A DNA stretch of 64,000 nt from Ehretia macrophylla. Lineage: Eukaryota; Streptophyta; Magnoliopsida; Boraginales; Ehretiaceae. This document shows positions 33,001-46,800 of the stretch, piece by piece; the stretch's first letter is position 1; every line of letters starts with the position of its first letter. The notes below the pieces were generated by a model that saw only the letters and a list, made by a program, of their open reading frames with translations, did no database searches and was not told the DNA's origin. The position numbers were made by a program, and so were the translations under genes. Location: contig CM075773.1 in the NCBI GenBank assembly GCA_037974665.1, positions 19,830,146 through 19,894,145 of the forward strand, in the 5' to 3' direction.

Positions 33001-36000
33001 GTATCCGTTACTCGATTTGTTTCTTATAATTGCGTACCTTATTATTTGTAATACGTGACATGTTCTCAAAAAGAGTTTTCATAAATTGAACCGGAAAACG
33101 AGTTTCAAAATGTATTTCTCGTTCCCCCTCGCTGAGTTCATAAGGACTCACCCTCTTTTCATCACAGGTAAAGAAGAACAGGTACAGGTACCCGAGGATG
33201 GTGTGTCTAACGATGAACCCCTAGAGTGATTGCCTGTCTTGTGTGCCTTGCGTGATTGTGGCTATTTGTGAACTATGCTACTTGAAGACTATTTCTTTTA
33301 TGTTGCTCGTTGTTTATTGATGTAAATGACCCCGTTGTAATTTGGGTCTAATTCTGAGATTGTACTATCTATAACCGGACGAACTTTTATTTGGTTGTTT
33401 GCTTCGTTTTCTTAATTAGTAGTTATCGTAGGCATTCAAACCACTAGATGAACAATCAACTAAGTTAATTCTATCTAATTTCACTTAGGTGTTCATTTGC
33501 AAACTAAAGGATAATAGGTACTTGCATGATAGGAAATTGAAAAATAAACGGGGCATAGTTATCATGTTAGGCTTATTAACCAAACGAGAGTTTCAAGATA
33601 AACAAGTAGGCAAATTGGTTGGTGACAAATAGGAGTCCTTAATGAAATTGGATTAATGATTGGAATAATTGAGGCGTTTAGAGAATTAGGTCAAACCAAA
33701 GAGTCCAATTAAAGCCGTTATGTTGTCGGTTTTCCGGAAAACATTGGAGTTTAGGCTAAAAACAATAAGTATTAAATCTTTATAAACAGTTAAGTACGAG
33801 ACGTGACTTGAATGTTTAGTTCACACCCTAGTCTAACCTTATTGGCCGGGTTGGGGCGTGACATTTATCCTTTTGCGCTATTTTTCCATCCCGGATCGTA
33901 CGTCGTGAGCTGCGAAAAGGACGACAGCCTAATCCATCACATTTCTATTAACGAATCCAACTGTGCCTTGGAACGAGACGACTTCACTTCACGTAGAGGC
34001 TGGGCCCGCAAACCGAGGGCGTGGCACCTTGGGCCAGGTCTCCGTCGCTCCGGAGCCCATAACTTTTGATCCGTAAGGAGTTACGCAGCCCACAGCATAC
34101 CGTTGGAAAGCTCTCCGAGAGCTCTACGACCGGGCAGCTGAGTTTGCTTTGCTAGGGCTTTTTTCGGTGCCGAAAATCAAACGTTTTTTATCAGTTTCGG
34201 GACCCTTTTATCCTTTTGCGCTGTTTTTCCGTCCCGGATCGTACGTCGTGAGCTGCGAAAAGGACGACAGTCTAATCCATCACATTTCTATTACCGAATC
34301 CCACGACGCCTTGGAACTAGACAACTTCACTTCATGTAGAGGCTGGGCCCGTAAATCGAAGGCATGGCGCTTGGGACCAGGTCTCCGTCGCTCCGGAGCC
34401 CATAACTTTTGATCCGTAAAGAGTTACGTGGCCCACAGCATGCCGTTGGAAATCTCTCCGAGAGCTATACGACGGGGCAGCCAAGCCCGCTTAGCTGGGT
34501 CTTTTTTCGGAGCCCAAAATCGAACGTTTTCAACAATTACGGGACACTTTTATCCTTTGGCGCTGTTTTTCCGTCCCGGATCGTACGTCATGACCTGCAA
34601 AAAGGACGACAACCTAATCCATCACATTTCTATAACCGAATCCCACTGCGCCTTGGAACGAGACAACTTCACTTCACGTAGAGGCTGGGCCAGCAAACCG
34701 AGGGCGTGGCGCTTGGGATCAGGTCTCCGTCGCTCCGGAGCCCATAACTTTTGATCCGTAAGGAGTTACGCGGCCCACAACATACCGTTGGAAAGCACTC
34801 CGAGAGCTCTACGATGGAGCAGCTATGCCTGCTTTGCTGGGGCTTTTTTTGGATCCCAAAATTGAACGTTTTCATAAGTTTCGGGACACTTTTATCCTTT
34901 AAAGCAGTTTTTCTATCCCGGATCGTACGTCGTGACCTACGAAAAGGACGACAGCCTAATCCATCACATTTCTATAACTGAATCCCATGGCTCCTTGGAA
35001 CGAGACAACTTCACTTCACGTAGAGGCTGGGCCCGCAAACCGAGGGCGTGGCGCTTGGGATCAGGTCTCTGTCGCTCCGGAGCCCATAACTTTTGATCCG
35101 TAAGGAGTTACGCGGCGCACAGCATACCGTTGGAAAGCTCTCTGAGAGCTCTACGACGGGGCAGCTAAGCCTACTTTGCTGGGGCTTTTTTCGTAGCCCA
35201 AAATTGAACGTTTTCATCAGTTTCGGGACACTTTTCTTCTTTTGCGCTATTTTTCCGTCCCGGATCGTACGTCGTGAGCTACAAAAAGGACGACAGCCTA
35301 ATCCATCACATTTCTATAACCGAATCCCACGGCGCCTTGGAACGAGACAACTTCACTTCACGTAGAGGCTGGGCCCGCAAACCGAGGGCGTGGCACTTGG
35401 GATCAGGTCTCCGTCGCTCCGGAGCGCATAACTTTTGATCCGTAAGGGGTTACGCTGCCCACAGTATACCGTTGGAAAGCTATCCGAGAGCTCTACGACG
35501 AGGCAGCTAAGCCGGCTTCGTTGGGACTTTTTTTGGAGCCCAAAATTGAACATTTTCATCAGTTTCGGGACACTTTTATCCTTTTGCGCTGTTTTTCCGT
35601 CCCGAATCGTACGTTGTGAGCTGCGAAAAGGACGACAGCCTAATCCATCACATTTCTATTACCGAATCCCACGGCGCCTTGGAACGAGACAACTTCACTT
35701 CGCGTAGAGGCTGGGCCCGTAAACCGAGGGCGTGGCGCTTGGGACCAGGTCTCCGTCACTCCGGAGCCCATAACTTTTGATCCGTAAGGAGTTACGCGAA
35801 CCACAGCATACCGTTGAAAAGCTTTCCGACAGCTCTACGACGGAGCAGTAAAGCTCTCTTCGCTGGGGCTTTTTTGGGAGCACAAAATCGAACATTTTCA
35901 TCAGTTTCGGGAAACTTTTATACTTTTGCGCAATTTTTCTGTCTCGGTTCGTACGTCGTGAGCTGCGAAAAGGACGACAGCCTAATCCATCACATTTCTA

Positions 36001-36454
36001 TAACTGAATCCGACGGCGACTTGGAACGAGACAACTTCACTTCAAGTAGAGGCTGGGCCCGCAAACTGAGGGCGTGGCGCTTAGGACCAGGTCTCCGTCG
36101 CTCCAGAGCCCATAACTTTTGATCCGTAAGGAGTTATGCGGCACACAGCATACCGTTGGAAAGCTCTCTGAGAGCTCTACGATGGGGCAGCTAAGCTCGC
36201 TTTGGTCGGGCTTTTTTCGGAGCCCAAAATCGAACGTTTTCATTAATTTCAGGATAGTTTTATCCTTTTGCACTGTATTTTCGTCCCGGATCGTATGTCG
36301 TGAGCTGCGAAAAGGACGACAGTCTAATCCATCACATTTCTATTACCGAATCCCACGACGTCTTGGAACAAGACAACTTCACTTCTTGTAGAGGATGGGC
36401 CCGCAAATCGAGGGCGTGGCGCTTGGGACAAGGTCTCCGTCGCTCCGGAGCCCA

Positions 36455-38630
36455 TAACTTTTGATCCGTAAGGAGTTACGTGGCCCACAGCATACCGTTG
36501 GAAAGCTCTCCGAGAGCTCTACTACTGGGCAGACAAGCCTTCTTTGCTGGGGCTTTTTTCGGAGCCCAAAATCGAACGTTTTCATTAGTTACGCGACACT
36601 TTTTTTTTTGCGCTGTTTTTCCGACCTGGATCGTACGTCGTGAGCTGCAAAAAGGACGACAGCCTAATCCATCACATTTCTATTACCGAATCCCACGGCG
36701 CCTTGGAACGAGACAACTTAAATTCATTTAAAGGCTGGGCCCGCAAACCGAGGGCGTTGCGCTTGGGACCAGGTCTCCGTCGCTGCGGAGCCCATAACTT
36801 TTGATCCGTAAAGAGTTACGCAGCCCACAGCATACAGTTGGAAAGCTCTCTGAGAGCTCTACGACGGGGCAGCTAAGCACTCATTTACTGGGTCTTTTTT
36901 CGGAGCCAAAATCGAACATTTTCATCAGTTTCGGGACACTTTTATCCTTTTGTGCTCTTTCTCCGTCTCAGATCGTACGTCGTGAGCTGCGAAAAGTACG
37001 ACAGTCTAATCCATCACATTTCTATTACCGAATCCCATGACGCCTTGGAACGAGACAACTTCACTTCATGTAGAGGCTGGGCCCGCAAATCGAGGGCATG
37101 GCATTTGGGACCTGGTCTCCGTCGCTCCAGAGCCCATAACTTTTGATCCGTAAGTAGTTACGTGGCCCACAACATACCGTTGGAAAGCTCTCCGAGAGCT
37201 CTACGGCGGGGTAGCTAAGCCTGCTTTGCGGGGGCTTTTTTCAGAGCCCAAAATCGAACGTTTTAATCAGTTACGGGACACTTTTATCCTTTTGCGCTGT
37301 TTTTCCGTCCCGGATCGTACGTCGTGAGCAGCGAAACGGACGACAGCCTAATCCATCACATTTCTATTACCGGATCCGCCGGTGCCTTGGAACGAGACAA
37401 CTTCACATCATGTAGAGGCTGGGCCTGCAAACCGAGGGCGTGGCGCTTGGGACCAGGTCTCTGTCTCTCCGAAGCCCATAACTTTTGATCCGGAAGGAGT
37501 TACGCGCCCCACAACATATCGTTGGAAAGCTCTCCGAGTGCTCTACGACGGGGTAGCCAAGCCCGCTTCGCTAGGGCTTTTTTTGAAGCCCAAAATCAAA
37601 ACTTTTCATCAGTTTCGGAACACTTTTATCCTTTTAAAATGTTTTTTCGTCCCGGATCGTACGTCGTGAGCTGCGAAAAGGACGACAACCTAATCCATCA
37701 CATTTCTATTACCGAATCCCACGGCGCCTTGGAACGAGACAACTTTACTTCACGTAGAGGCTGGGCCCGCAAACCGAGGGCGTGGTGCTTGAGACCAGGT
37801 CTCCGTCGCTCCGGAGCCCATAACTTTTGATCCGTAAGGAGTTACGCTGCCCACAGCATACCGTTGGAAAGCTCTCCGAGAGCTCTATAACGGGGCAGCT
37901 AAGCCTGCTTTGCTGTGTCTTTTTTCAGAGCGCAAAATCGAATGTTTTCTTCAGTTTCGGGATACTTTTATCCTTTTGCGCTGTTTTTCCATCTCGGATC
38001 GTACGTCGTGAGCTGCGAAAAGGACGACAGCCTAATCCATCACATTTTTATGACCGAATCCCACGGCGCCTTGGAAAGAGACAACTTCACTTCACGTAGA
38101 GGCTGGGCCCGCAAACCGAGGGCGTGGCACTTAGGACTAGGTCTCCGTCGCTCCGGAGCCCATAACTTTTGATCCGTAAGGGATTACGCGGCCCACAGCA
38201 TACCGTTGGAAAGCTCTCCGAGAGATTTACGACGGGGCAGCTAAGTCCGCTTCGTTGGGGCCTTTTTCGGAGCCCAAAATCAAACTTTTTCATCAGTTTT
38301 GGGACACTTTTATCCTTTTGCGCTATTTTTTCATCCCGGATCGTACGTCGTGAGCTGCGAAAAAGACGACAGCCTAATCCATCACATTTCTATAACCGAA
38401 TCCCGTGGCGCCTTGGAACGAGACAAGTTCACTTCATGTAGAGGCTGGGCCTGCAAACCGTTGGCATGGCGCTTGGGACCAGGTCTCCGTCGCTCCGGAG
38501 CCCATAAATTTTGATCCGTACGGAGTTACGCGGCCCACAGCATACCGTTGGAAAGCTCTCCGAGAGATCTACGACGAGGCAGCCAAGCCCGCTTCGCTGG
38601 GGCTTTTTTCGCAGCCCAAAATCAAACTTT
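36455..38630 (+). repeat. Multi-monomer block, copy 2 (paralogue at ~26500-28680)
   Basis: Colinear with the block in array B, sharing the GTGAGCAGCGAAACGG and GCTGTGTCTTTTTTCAG variants, with the offset steady at about 9952 bp. The copies have since diverged at many positions, so this duplication is older than the 1023- and 2053-bp ones. Confidence 0.75.
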
Positions 38631-39194
38631 TTCATCAATGTCGGGAAACTTTAATCCTTTTGCGCTGTTTTTTCGTCCCGGATCGTACGTCATGAGCTGC
38701 GAAAAGGACGACAGCCTAATCCATCACATTTCTATAACCGAATCCCATGGCGCCTTGGAACGAGACAACTTCACTTCATGTAGAGGCTGGGCCCGCAAAC
38801 CGTTGGCGTGGCGCTTGGGAACAGGTCTCCGTCGCTCCAGAGCCCATAACTTTTGATCCGTACGGAGTTACGCAGCCCACAGCATACCGTTGGAAAGCTC
38901 TCCGAGAGCTCTACAACGGGGCAGCCAAGCCCGCTTCGTGGGGCCTTTTTTCGGAGCCCAAAATCGAATGTTTTCATCAGTTTCGGGATACTTTTCTTCT
39001 TTTGCTCTATTTTTCTGTCCCGGATCGTACGTCGTGAGATGTGAAAACGACGACAGCCTAATCCATCACATTTATTTTACCGAATCCCACGGCGCCTTGG
39101 AACGAGACAACTTCACTTCACGTAGAGGCTGGGCCCACAAACCGAGGGCGTGGCGCTTGGGACCAGGTCTCCGTTGCTCCGGAGCCCATAACTT

Positions 39195-39627
39195 TTGATC
39201 CGTAAAGAGTTACGCGTCCCACAGCATACCGTTGGAAAGCTCTCCGAGAGCTCTACGATGGGACGGCCCAGCCCGCTTGGCTGGGGCTTTTTTCAGAGCC
39301 CAAAATCGAACGTTTTCATCAATTTTGGGTTACTTTTATCCATTTGCGCTGTTTTTCCATCCGTAAAGGGTTACGTGGCCCACAGCATACCGTTGGAAAG
39401 CTCACCGAGAGCTCTACGACGGGGCAGCTAAGCCCGCTGTTTTTCGGTCCCGAATCGTACGTCGTGAGCTGCGAAAAGGACGACAGCCTAATCCATCACA
39501 TTTCTATAACTGAATCCCACGACTCCTTGGAACGAGACAACTTCACTTCATGTAGAGGCTGGGCCCGCAAACCGAGGGCGTGGCGCTTGGGACCAGGTCT
39601 CCGTCGCTCCGGAGCCCATAACTTTTG
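39195..39627 (+). repeat. Rearranged satellite monomers with two internal deletions
   Basis: Spacing between successive phase markers here is 430 bp, not 342. The sequence jumps from TTTTTCCATCC to GTAAAGGG at 39361/39362. After about 77 bp it jumps again from GCCCGCT to GTTTTTCGG at 39438/39439. Both joins fall at short microhomologies (ATCCG; GCT). The product is two deleted monomers fused side by side. Confidence 0.75.
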
Positions 39628-39879
39628 ATCCGTAAGGAGTTACGCGGCCCACAGCATACCATTGGAAAGCTCTCCGAGTGCTCCACGACGGGGCAGAAAA
39701 GCTTGCTTAGCGGGACCTTTTTTCAGAACCCAAAATCGAAAGTTTTCATCAATTTCGGGACACTTTTATCCTTTTGCGCTATTTTTCGGTCCCGAATCGT
39801 ATGTCGTGAGCTGGGAAAAGGACGACAACCTAATCCATCACATTTCTATTACCGAATCCTATGACGCCTTGGAACGAGA

Positions 39880-40840
39880 CAACTTCACTTCATGTAGAGG
39901 CTGGGCCCGCAAACCGAGGGCGTGGCGATTGGGACCAGGTCTCCGTCGCTCCGGAGCCCATAACTTTTGATCCGTAAGGAGTTACGCGGCCCACAGCATA
40001 CCGTTGAAAAGCTCTCCGAGAGCTCTACGACAGGGCAGCTAAGCTCGCTTTGCTGGGGCATTTTTCGGAGCCCAAAATCGAACATTTTCTTCAGTTTCGG
40101 GACACTTTTATCCTTTTGCGTTATTTTTCCGTCCTGGATCGTACGTCATGAGTTGCGAAAAGGACGATAGCCTAATCCATCACATTTCTATTATCGAATC
40201 CTACGACGCCTTGGAACGAGACAACTTCACTTCATGTAGAGGCTGGGCCCGCAAACCGAGGGCGTGGCGGTTAGGACCAGGTCTCCGTCGCTCCGAAGCC
40301 CATAACTTTTGATCCGTAAGGAGTTACGCGGCCCACAGCATACCGTTGGAAAGCAGTCCAAGAGCTCCACGACGGGGCAGAAAAGCCTGCATTGCTGGAG
40401 CTTTTCTCAGAGCCCAAAATCGAACGTTTTCATCAGTCTCGGGACACTTTAATACTTTTGCACTGTTTTTCCGTCCCAAATCGTACGTCGTGAGCAACGA
40501 AAAGGACGACAGCCTAATCCATCACATTTCTATAAACGAATCCCACGGCGCCTTGGAACGAGACAACTTTTGATCCGTAAGGAGTTACGCGGCCCACAGC
40601 ATATCGTTGGAAAGCTCTCCAAGAGCTCTACGACGGGGCAGCCAAGCCCGCTTCGCTCGGGCTCTTGTCAGAGCCCAAAATCAAACGTTTTAATCAGTTT
40701 CGGGACACTTTTATCCTTTTGCGCTGTTTTTCCGTCCTGGATCGTACGTCGTGAGCTGCGAAAAGTACGACAGCCTAATCCATCACATATTTATTACCGA
40801 ATCCCACGGCGCCTTGGAACGAGACAAATTCACTTCACGT
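39880..40840 (+). repeat. Satellite block, copy 1, with an 81-bp deletion
   Basis: This block matches 53800-54779 at an offset of 13924 bp before position 40570 and 14005 bp after it. The 81-bp difference is a deletion joining GACAACTT to TTGATCC, with AACTT present at both ends in the intact copy. Both copies share the variants CAGAAAAGCCTGCATTGC and GCTTTTCTCAG. The restored offset is 41 monomers. Confidence 0.8.
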
Positions 40841-43800
40841 AGAGGCTGGCCAAGCAAACCGAGTGCGTGACGCTTGGGACCAGGCCTCCGTCGGTCCGGA
40901 GCCCATAACTTTTGATCCGTAAGGAGTTAGGCGGCCCACAACATACCGTTGGAAAGCTCTCTGAGAGCTCCACGACGGTGAAGAAAAGCCTGCTTCACTG
41001 GAGCTTTTTTTGGAGCCCAAAATCGAACGTTTTCATCAGTTTCGGGATACTTTTATCTTTTTGCGCTATTTTTCCGTCCCGGATCGTACGTCGTGAGCTG
41101 CGAAAAGGACGACAGCCTAATCCATCACATTTCTATTACCGAATCCCATAGCTCCTTGGAACGAGACAACTTCACTTCACGTAGAGGCTGGGCCCGCAAA
41201 CCGAGGGCGTGGCGATTGGGACCAGGTCTCTGTCGCTCCGGAGCCCATAACTTTTGATCCGTAAGGAGTTACGCGGCCCATAGCATACCGTTGGAAAGCT
41301 CTCTGAGAGCCCTACGACGGAGCAGCTAAGGCAGCTTTGCTGGTGTTTTTTTTGGAGTCCAAAATTGAACGTTTTCATCAGTTTCAGGACACTTTTATCC
41401 TTTTGCGCTGTTTTTCCGTCCCGGATCGTACGTCGTGAGCTGCGAAAAGGACAACAGTCTAATCCATCACATTTATATTACCAAATAACACAACGCCTTG
41501 GAACGAGACAACTTCACTTCATGTAGAGGCTGGGCCGGTAAATCGAGGGCATTGCGCTTGGGACCAGGTCTCCGTCGCTCCGGAGCCCATAACTTTTGAT
41601 CCGTAAGGAGTTACGCGGCCCACAGCATACCATTGGAAAGCTCTCCGAGAGCTCTACGACGGGGCAGCTAAGCCCGCTTTGCTGCGTCTTTTTTCGGATC
41701 CAAAAATTGAACGTTTTCATCAGTTACGGGTCACTTTTATTCTTTTGCGCTGTTTTTTCGTCCCAGATCGTACGTCGTGAGCTGCGAAACGGACGACAGT
41801 CTAATCCATCACATTTCTATTACTGAATCCCACAACTCCTTGGAATGAGACAACTTCACTTCATGTAGAGGCTGGGCCCGCAAATCGAGGGTGTGGCGCT
41901 TGGGACAAGGTCTCCGTCGCTCCCGAGCCCATAACTTTTGATCCGTAAGGAGTTACGTGGCCTACAGCATACCGTTGGAAAGCTCTGCGAGAGCTCTATG
42001 ACGGGGCAGCCATGCCCACTTTTCTGGGCTTTTTTTGGAGCCCAAAATTGAACATTTTCATCAGTTATGGGACACTTTTATCCTTTTGCGCTGTTTTTCC
42101 GTCCTGGATCGTACGTCGTGAGCTACGAAAAGGACGACAGCCTAATCCACCACATTTCTATTACCGAATCCCACGACGCCTTGGAACGAGACAACTTCAC
42201 TTCATGTAGAGCCTGGGCCCGCAAACCGAGGGTGTGGCGCTTGGGACCAGGTCTCCGTCGCTCTAGAGCCCATAACTTTTGATCCGTAAGGAGTTACGCG
42301 GCCCACAGCATACCGTTGGAAAGCTCTCTGATAGCTTTACGACAGGGCAGCTAAGCTCGCTTTGCTGGGGCTTTTTTTGGAGCCCAAAATCGAACAATTT
42401 CATCAGTTTCGGGAAACTTTTATCCTTTTGCGCTGTTTTTCCGTCTCGGATCGTACGTCGTGAGCTGCGAAAAGGACGACAGTCTAATCCATCACATTTC
42501 TATTACCGAATCCATGACGCCTTGGAACGAAACAACTTCACTTCATGTAGAGGTTGGGCCCGCAAATCGAGGGCATGGCGCAAGAGACCAGGTCTCCGTC
42601 GCTCCGGAGCCCATAACTTTTGATCCGTAAGGAGTTACGTGGCCCACAACATACCGTTGGAAAGCTCTCCGAGAGCTCTACGACGGGGCAGCTAATCTTG
42701 CTTTGCTGGGGCTTTTTTCGGAGCCCAAAATTGAACGTTTTCACTAGTTACGGGACACTTTTTTCCTTTTGCGCTGTTTTTCCGTCTCGGATCGTACGTC
42801 GTGAGATGCGAAACGGACGACAGCCTAATCCATCACATTTCTATTACTGAATCCCACGGTGCCTTGGAACGAGACAACTTCACTTCATGTAGAGGCTGGG
42901 CCCGCAAACCAAGGGCGTGGCGATTGGGACTAGGTCTCCGTCGCTCCGGAGCCCATAACTTTTGATCCGTAAGGAGTTACGCGCCCCACAGCATACCGTT
43001 GGAAAGCTCTCTGAGAGCTCTACGACGGGGCATCCAAGCCCGCTTCGCTAGGGCTTTTTTCGGTGCCCAAAATCAAACGTTTTCATTAGTTTTGGGACAC
43101 TTTTATCCTTTTGCGCTATTTTTCCGTCCCGGATCGTACGTCGTGAGCTGCGAAAAGGACGACAGCCTAATCCATCACATTTCTATTACCGACTCCCACG
43201 TCGCCTTGGAACGAGACAACTTCACTTCACCTAGAGGATGGGCCCGCGAACCGAGGGCGTGGTGCTTAGGACCAGGTCTCCGTCGCTCCGGAGCCCATAA
43301 CTTTTGATCCGTAAGGAGTTACGCGGCCCAAAGCATACCGTTGGAAAGCTCTCCGAGAGCTCTACGATGGGGTAGCTAAGCCTACTTCGCTGTGTCTTTT
43401 TTCAGAGCCCAAAATTGAACGTTTTCTTCAGTTTCGGGATACTTTTATCCTTTTGCGCTGTTTTTCCATCCCGGATCGTACGTCGTGAGCTGCGAAAAGG
43501 AAGACAGCCTAATCCATCACATTTCTATAACCGAATCCCACGGCGCCTTGGAAAGAGACAACTTCACTTCACGTAGAGGCTGGGCCCGCAAACCGAGGGG
43601 GTGGCGCTTGGGACCAGGTCTCCGTCGCTCCGGAGCCCATAACTTTTGATCCGTAAGGGTTACGCGGCCCACAGCATACCGTTGGAAAGCTCTCCGAGAG
43701 TTCTACGACGGGGCAGTTAAGCCCGCTTCGTTGGGGCATTTTTCGGAGCCCAAAATCGAACGTTTTCATCAATTTTGGGACACTTTTATATTTTTGCGCT

Positions 43801-46800
43801 GTTTTTTCGTCCCGGATCGTACGTCGTGAGCTGCGAAAAGGACGACAACCTAATCCATCTCAATTCTATTACCGAATCCCACGGCGCCTTGGAACGAGAC
43901 AACTTCACTTCACGTAGAGGCTGGGCCTGCAAACCGAGGGCGTGGCGCTGGGGACCAGGTCTCCGTCGCTCCGGAGCCCATAACTTTTGATCCGTAAGGA
44001 GTTTCGCTGCCCACAGCATACCGTTGGAAAGCTCTCCGAGAGATCTACGACGGGGCAGCCAAGCCCGCTTCGCTGGGGCTTTTTTCGCAGCCCAAAATCG
44101 AACGTTTTCATCCGTGTCGAGACACTTTTATCCTTTTGCGCTGTTTTTCCGTCCCGGATCGTACGTCGTGAGCTGCGAGAAGGACGACAGCCTAATCCAT
44201 CACATTTCTGTAACCAAAGCCCATGGCGCCTTGGAACGAGACAACTTCACTTCATGTAGAGGCTGGGCCGGCAAACCGTGGGTGTGGCGCTTGGGACCAG
44301 GTCTCCGTCGTTCCGGAGCCCATAACTTTTGATCCGTAAGGAGTTACGCGGCCCAAAGCATACCGTTGGAAAGCTCTCCGAGTGCTCTACGACGGGGCAG
44401 CTAATCCTGCGTCGCTGTGTCTTTTTTCAGAGCCCAAAATCGAACGTTTTCTTCAGTTTCGTGATACTTTTATCCTTTTGCGCTATTTTTCCATCCCTGA
44501 TCGTACGTCGTGAGCTGCGAAAAGGATGACAACATAATCCATCACATTTCTATAACCGAATCCCACGGCGCCTTGGAAAGAGACAATTTCACTTCACGTA
44601 GAGGCTGGGCCCGCAAACCGAAGGCGTGGCGCTTGGGACCTGGTCTCCGTCGCTCCGGAGCCCATAAATTTTTAATCCGCAAGGAGTTTCGCGGCCCACA
44701 GAATACCGTTGGAAAGCTCTCCGAGAGATCTATGACGGGGCAGCCAAGCCCGCTTCGCTGGGGCTTTTTTCGGAGCCCAAAATCGAACGTTTTCATCAGT
44801 GTAGGGACACTTTTATCCTTTTGCGCTGTTTTTCCGTACCGGATCGTACGTCGTGAGCTGCGAAAAGGACGACAGCCTAATCCATCACATTTCTATAACC
44901 GAATCCCATGGCGCCTTGGAACGAGACAACTTCACTTCATGTAGAGGCTGGGCCCGTAAAACGAGGGCGTGGCGCTTGGGACCAAGTCTCCGTCGCTCCG
45001 AAGCTCATAACTTTTGATCCGTAAGGAGTTACGCGGCCTACAGCATACTGTTGGAAAGCTCTCCGAGAGCTCTACTACGAGGCAGCCCAGCCCGCTTGGC
45101 TGGGGCTTTTTTCAGAGCCCTAAATCGAATGTTTTCATCAGTTTTGGGTTACTTTTATCCTTTTGCGCTGTTTTTCCATCCCGGATCGTACGTCGTGAGT
45201 TGCGAAAAGGACGACAACCTAATCCATCACATTTCTATAACCGAATTCCATGCCACCTTGGAACGAGGCAACTTCACTTCACGTAGAGGCTGGGCCCGCA
45301 AACCGAGGGCGTGGCGCTTGGGATCAGGTCTCCGTCGCTCCGGAGCCCATAACTTTTGATCCGTAAGGGATTACGCAGCCCACAGCATACCGTTGGAAAG
45401 CTGTCTGAGAGTTCTACGATGGGGCAGCTAAGCTCGCTTTGTTGGGGCTTTTTTCGGAGCCCAAAATTGAACATTTTCATCAGTTTCGGGACACTTTTAT
45501 CCTTTTGTGCTGTTTTTCCGTCCCGGATCGTACGTCGTGAGCTACGGAAAGGACGACAGCCTAATCCATCACATTTCTATTATCGAATCCTATGACGCCT
45601 TGGAACGAGACAACTTCACTTCATGTAGAGGCTGGGCCCGCAATCCGAGGGCATTGTGCTTGGGACCAGGTCTCCGTCGCTCCGGAGACCATAACTTTTG
45701 ATCCGTAAGGAGTTAAGCGGCCCACAGCATACCGTTGGAAAGCTCTCCAAGAGCTCCACGACGGTGCAGAAAAGCCTACTTCACTGGAGCTTTTTTCGGT
45801 GCCCAAAATCGAACGTATTCATTAGTTTCGGGACACTTTTATCCTTTTGGGCTGTTTTTCCGTCCCGGATCGTACGTCGTGAGCTGCGAAAAGGATGACA
45901 GTCTAATCCATCACATTTCTATTACCGAATCCCACGAAGCCTTGGAACGAGACAACTTCACTTCATGTAGAGGCTGGGCCCGTAAATCGAGGGCGTGGCG
46001 CTTGGGACCAGGTCTCCGTCGCTCCGAAGCCCATAACTTTTGATCCGTAAGGAGTTACGCGGCCCACAACATACTGTTGGAAAGATCTCCGAGAGCTCTA
46101 CGACGAGGCAACCCAGCCCGCTTGGCTGAGGCTTTTTTCGGATCCCTAAATCGAATGTTTTCATCAGTTTTTTGGTTACTTTTATCCTTCTGCGCTGTTT
46201 TTCCACCCCGGATCGTACGTCGTGAGTTGCGAAAAGGACGACAGCCTAATCCATCACATTTCTATAACCGAATCCCATGGCGCCTTGGAACGAGACAACT
46301 TCACTTCACGTAGAGGTTGGGCCCGCAAACCGAGGGCGTGGCGCTTGGGATCAGGTCTCCGTCGCTCCGGAGCCCATAACTTTTGATCCGTAAGGGATTA
46401 CGCGGCCCACAGCATACCGTTGGAAAGCTGTCCGAGAGCTCTACGATGGGGCAGCTAAGCCCGCTTTTTTGGGGCTTTTTTCGGAGCCTAAAATTGAACA
46501 TTTTCATCAGTTTCGGGACACTTTTATCCTTTTGCGCTGTTTTTTCGTCCCGGATCGTACGTCGTGAGCTGCGAAAAGGACGACAGCCTAATTCATCACA
46601 TTTCTATTATCGAATCCTACGACGCCTTGGAACGAGGCAACTTCACTTCATGTAGAGGCTGGGCCCGCAAACCGAGGGCGTGGCGCTTGGGACCAAGTCT
46701 CCGTCGCTCCGGAGCCCATAACTTTTGATCCGTAAGGAGTTACGCGGCCCACAGCATACCGTTGGAAAGCTCTCCGAGAGCTCCAAGACGGTGCAGAAAA

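Larger units (their letters stand above)
29174..33863 (+). mobile_element. 5'-truncated LTR retrotransposon related to element 1 (element 2)
   Basis: Plus-strand remnant made of about 550 bp of 3' internal sequence, a polypurine tract and a complete 3' LTR. The 5' LTR, primer site and nearly all of gag-pol are missing. The right LTR edge (GGGGCGTGACA) meets satellite at TTTATCC; no matching left duplication exists because the left side is deleted. The satellite phases on the two sides also do not match (the left ends after CATGTAGA, the right begins at TTTATCC). The LTR is clearly the same family as element 1, but diverged and longer. Confidence 0.88.
29721..33863 (+). repeat. 3' LTR of element 2, 4143 bp
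   Basis: It begins TCTGAGGCCCGACACC, with a C where the other LTRs have G (TGTGAGG), and ends GGTTGGGGCGTGACA. In order it holds ACGTG mini-repeats (29735-30225), an AT-rich segment with a CT-rich tract near 30688-30755, the family-wide 209-bp duplication (from 31301), and two duplications not seen in the other LTRs: 184 bp near 32230-32597 and 72 bp near 32861-33000. These explain most of its extra length over the lone LTR. No gene is recognised. Confidence 0.9.

Noticed and set aside
32590-33051. 153-codon frame in the element 2 LTR
   Set aside because: It spans the private 72-bp duplication, which is a multiple of three and lengthens an already open stretch. The other LTRs do not keep the frame, and no domain is recognised.
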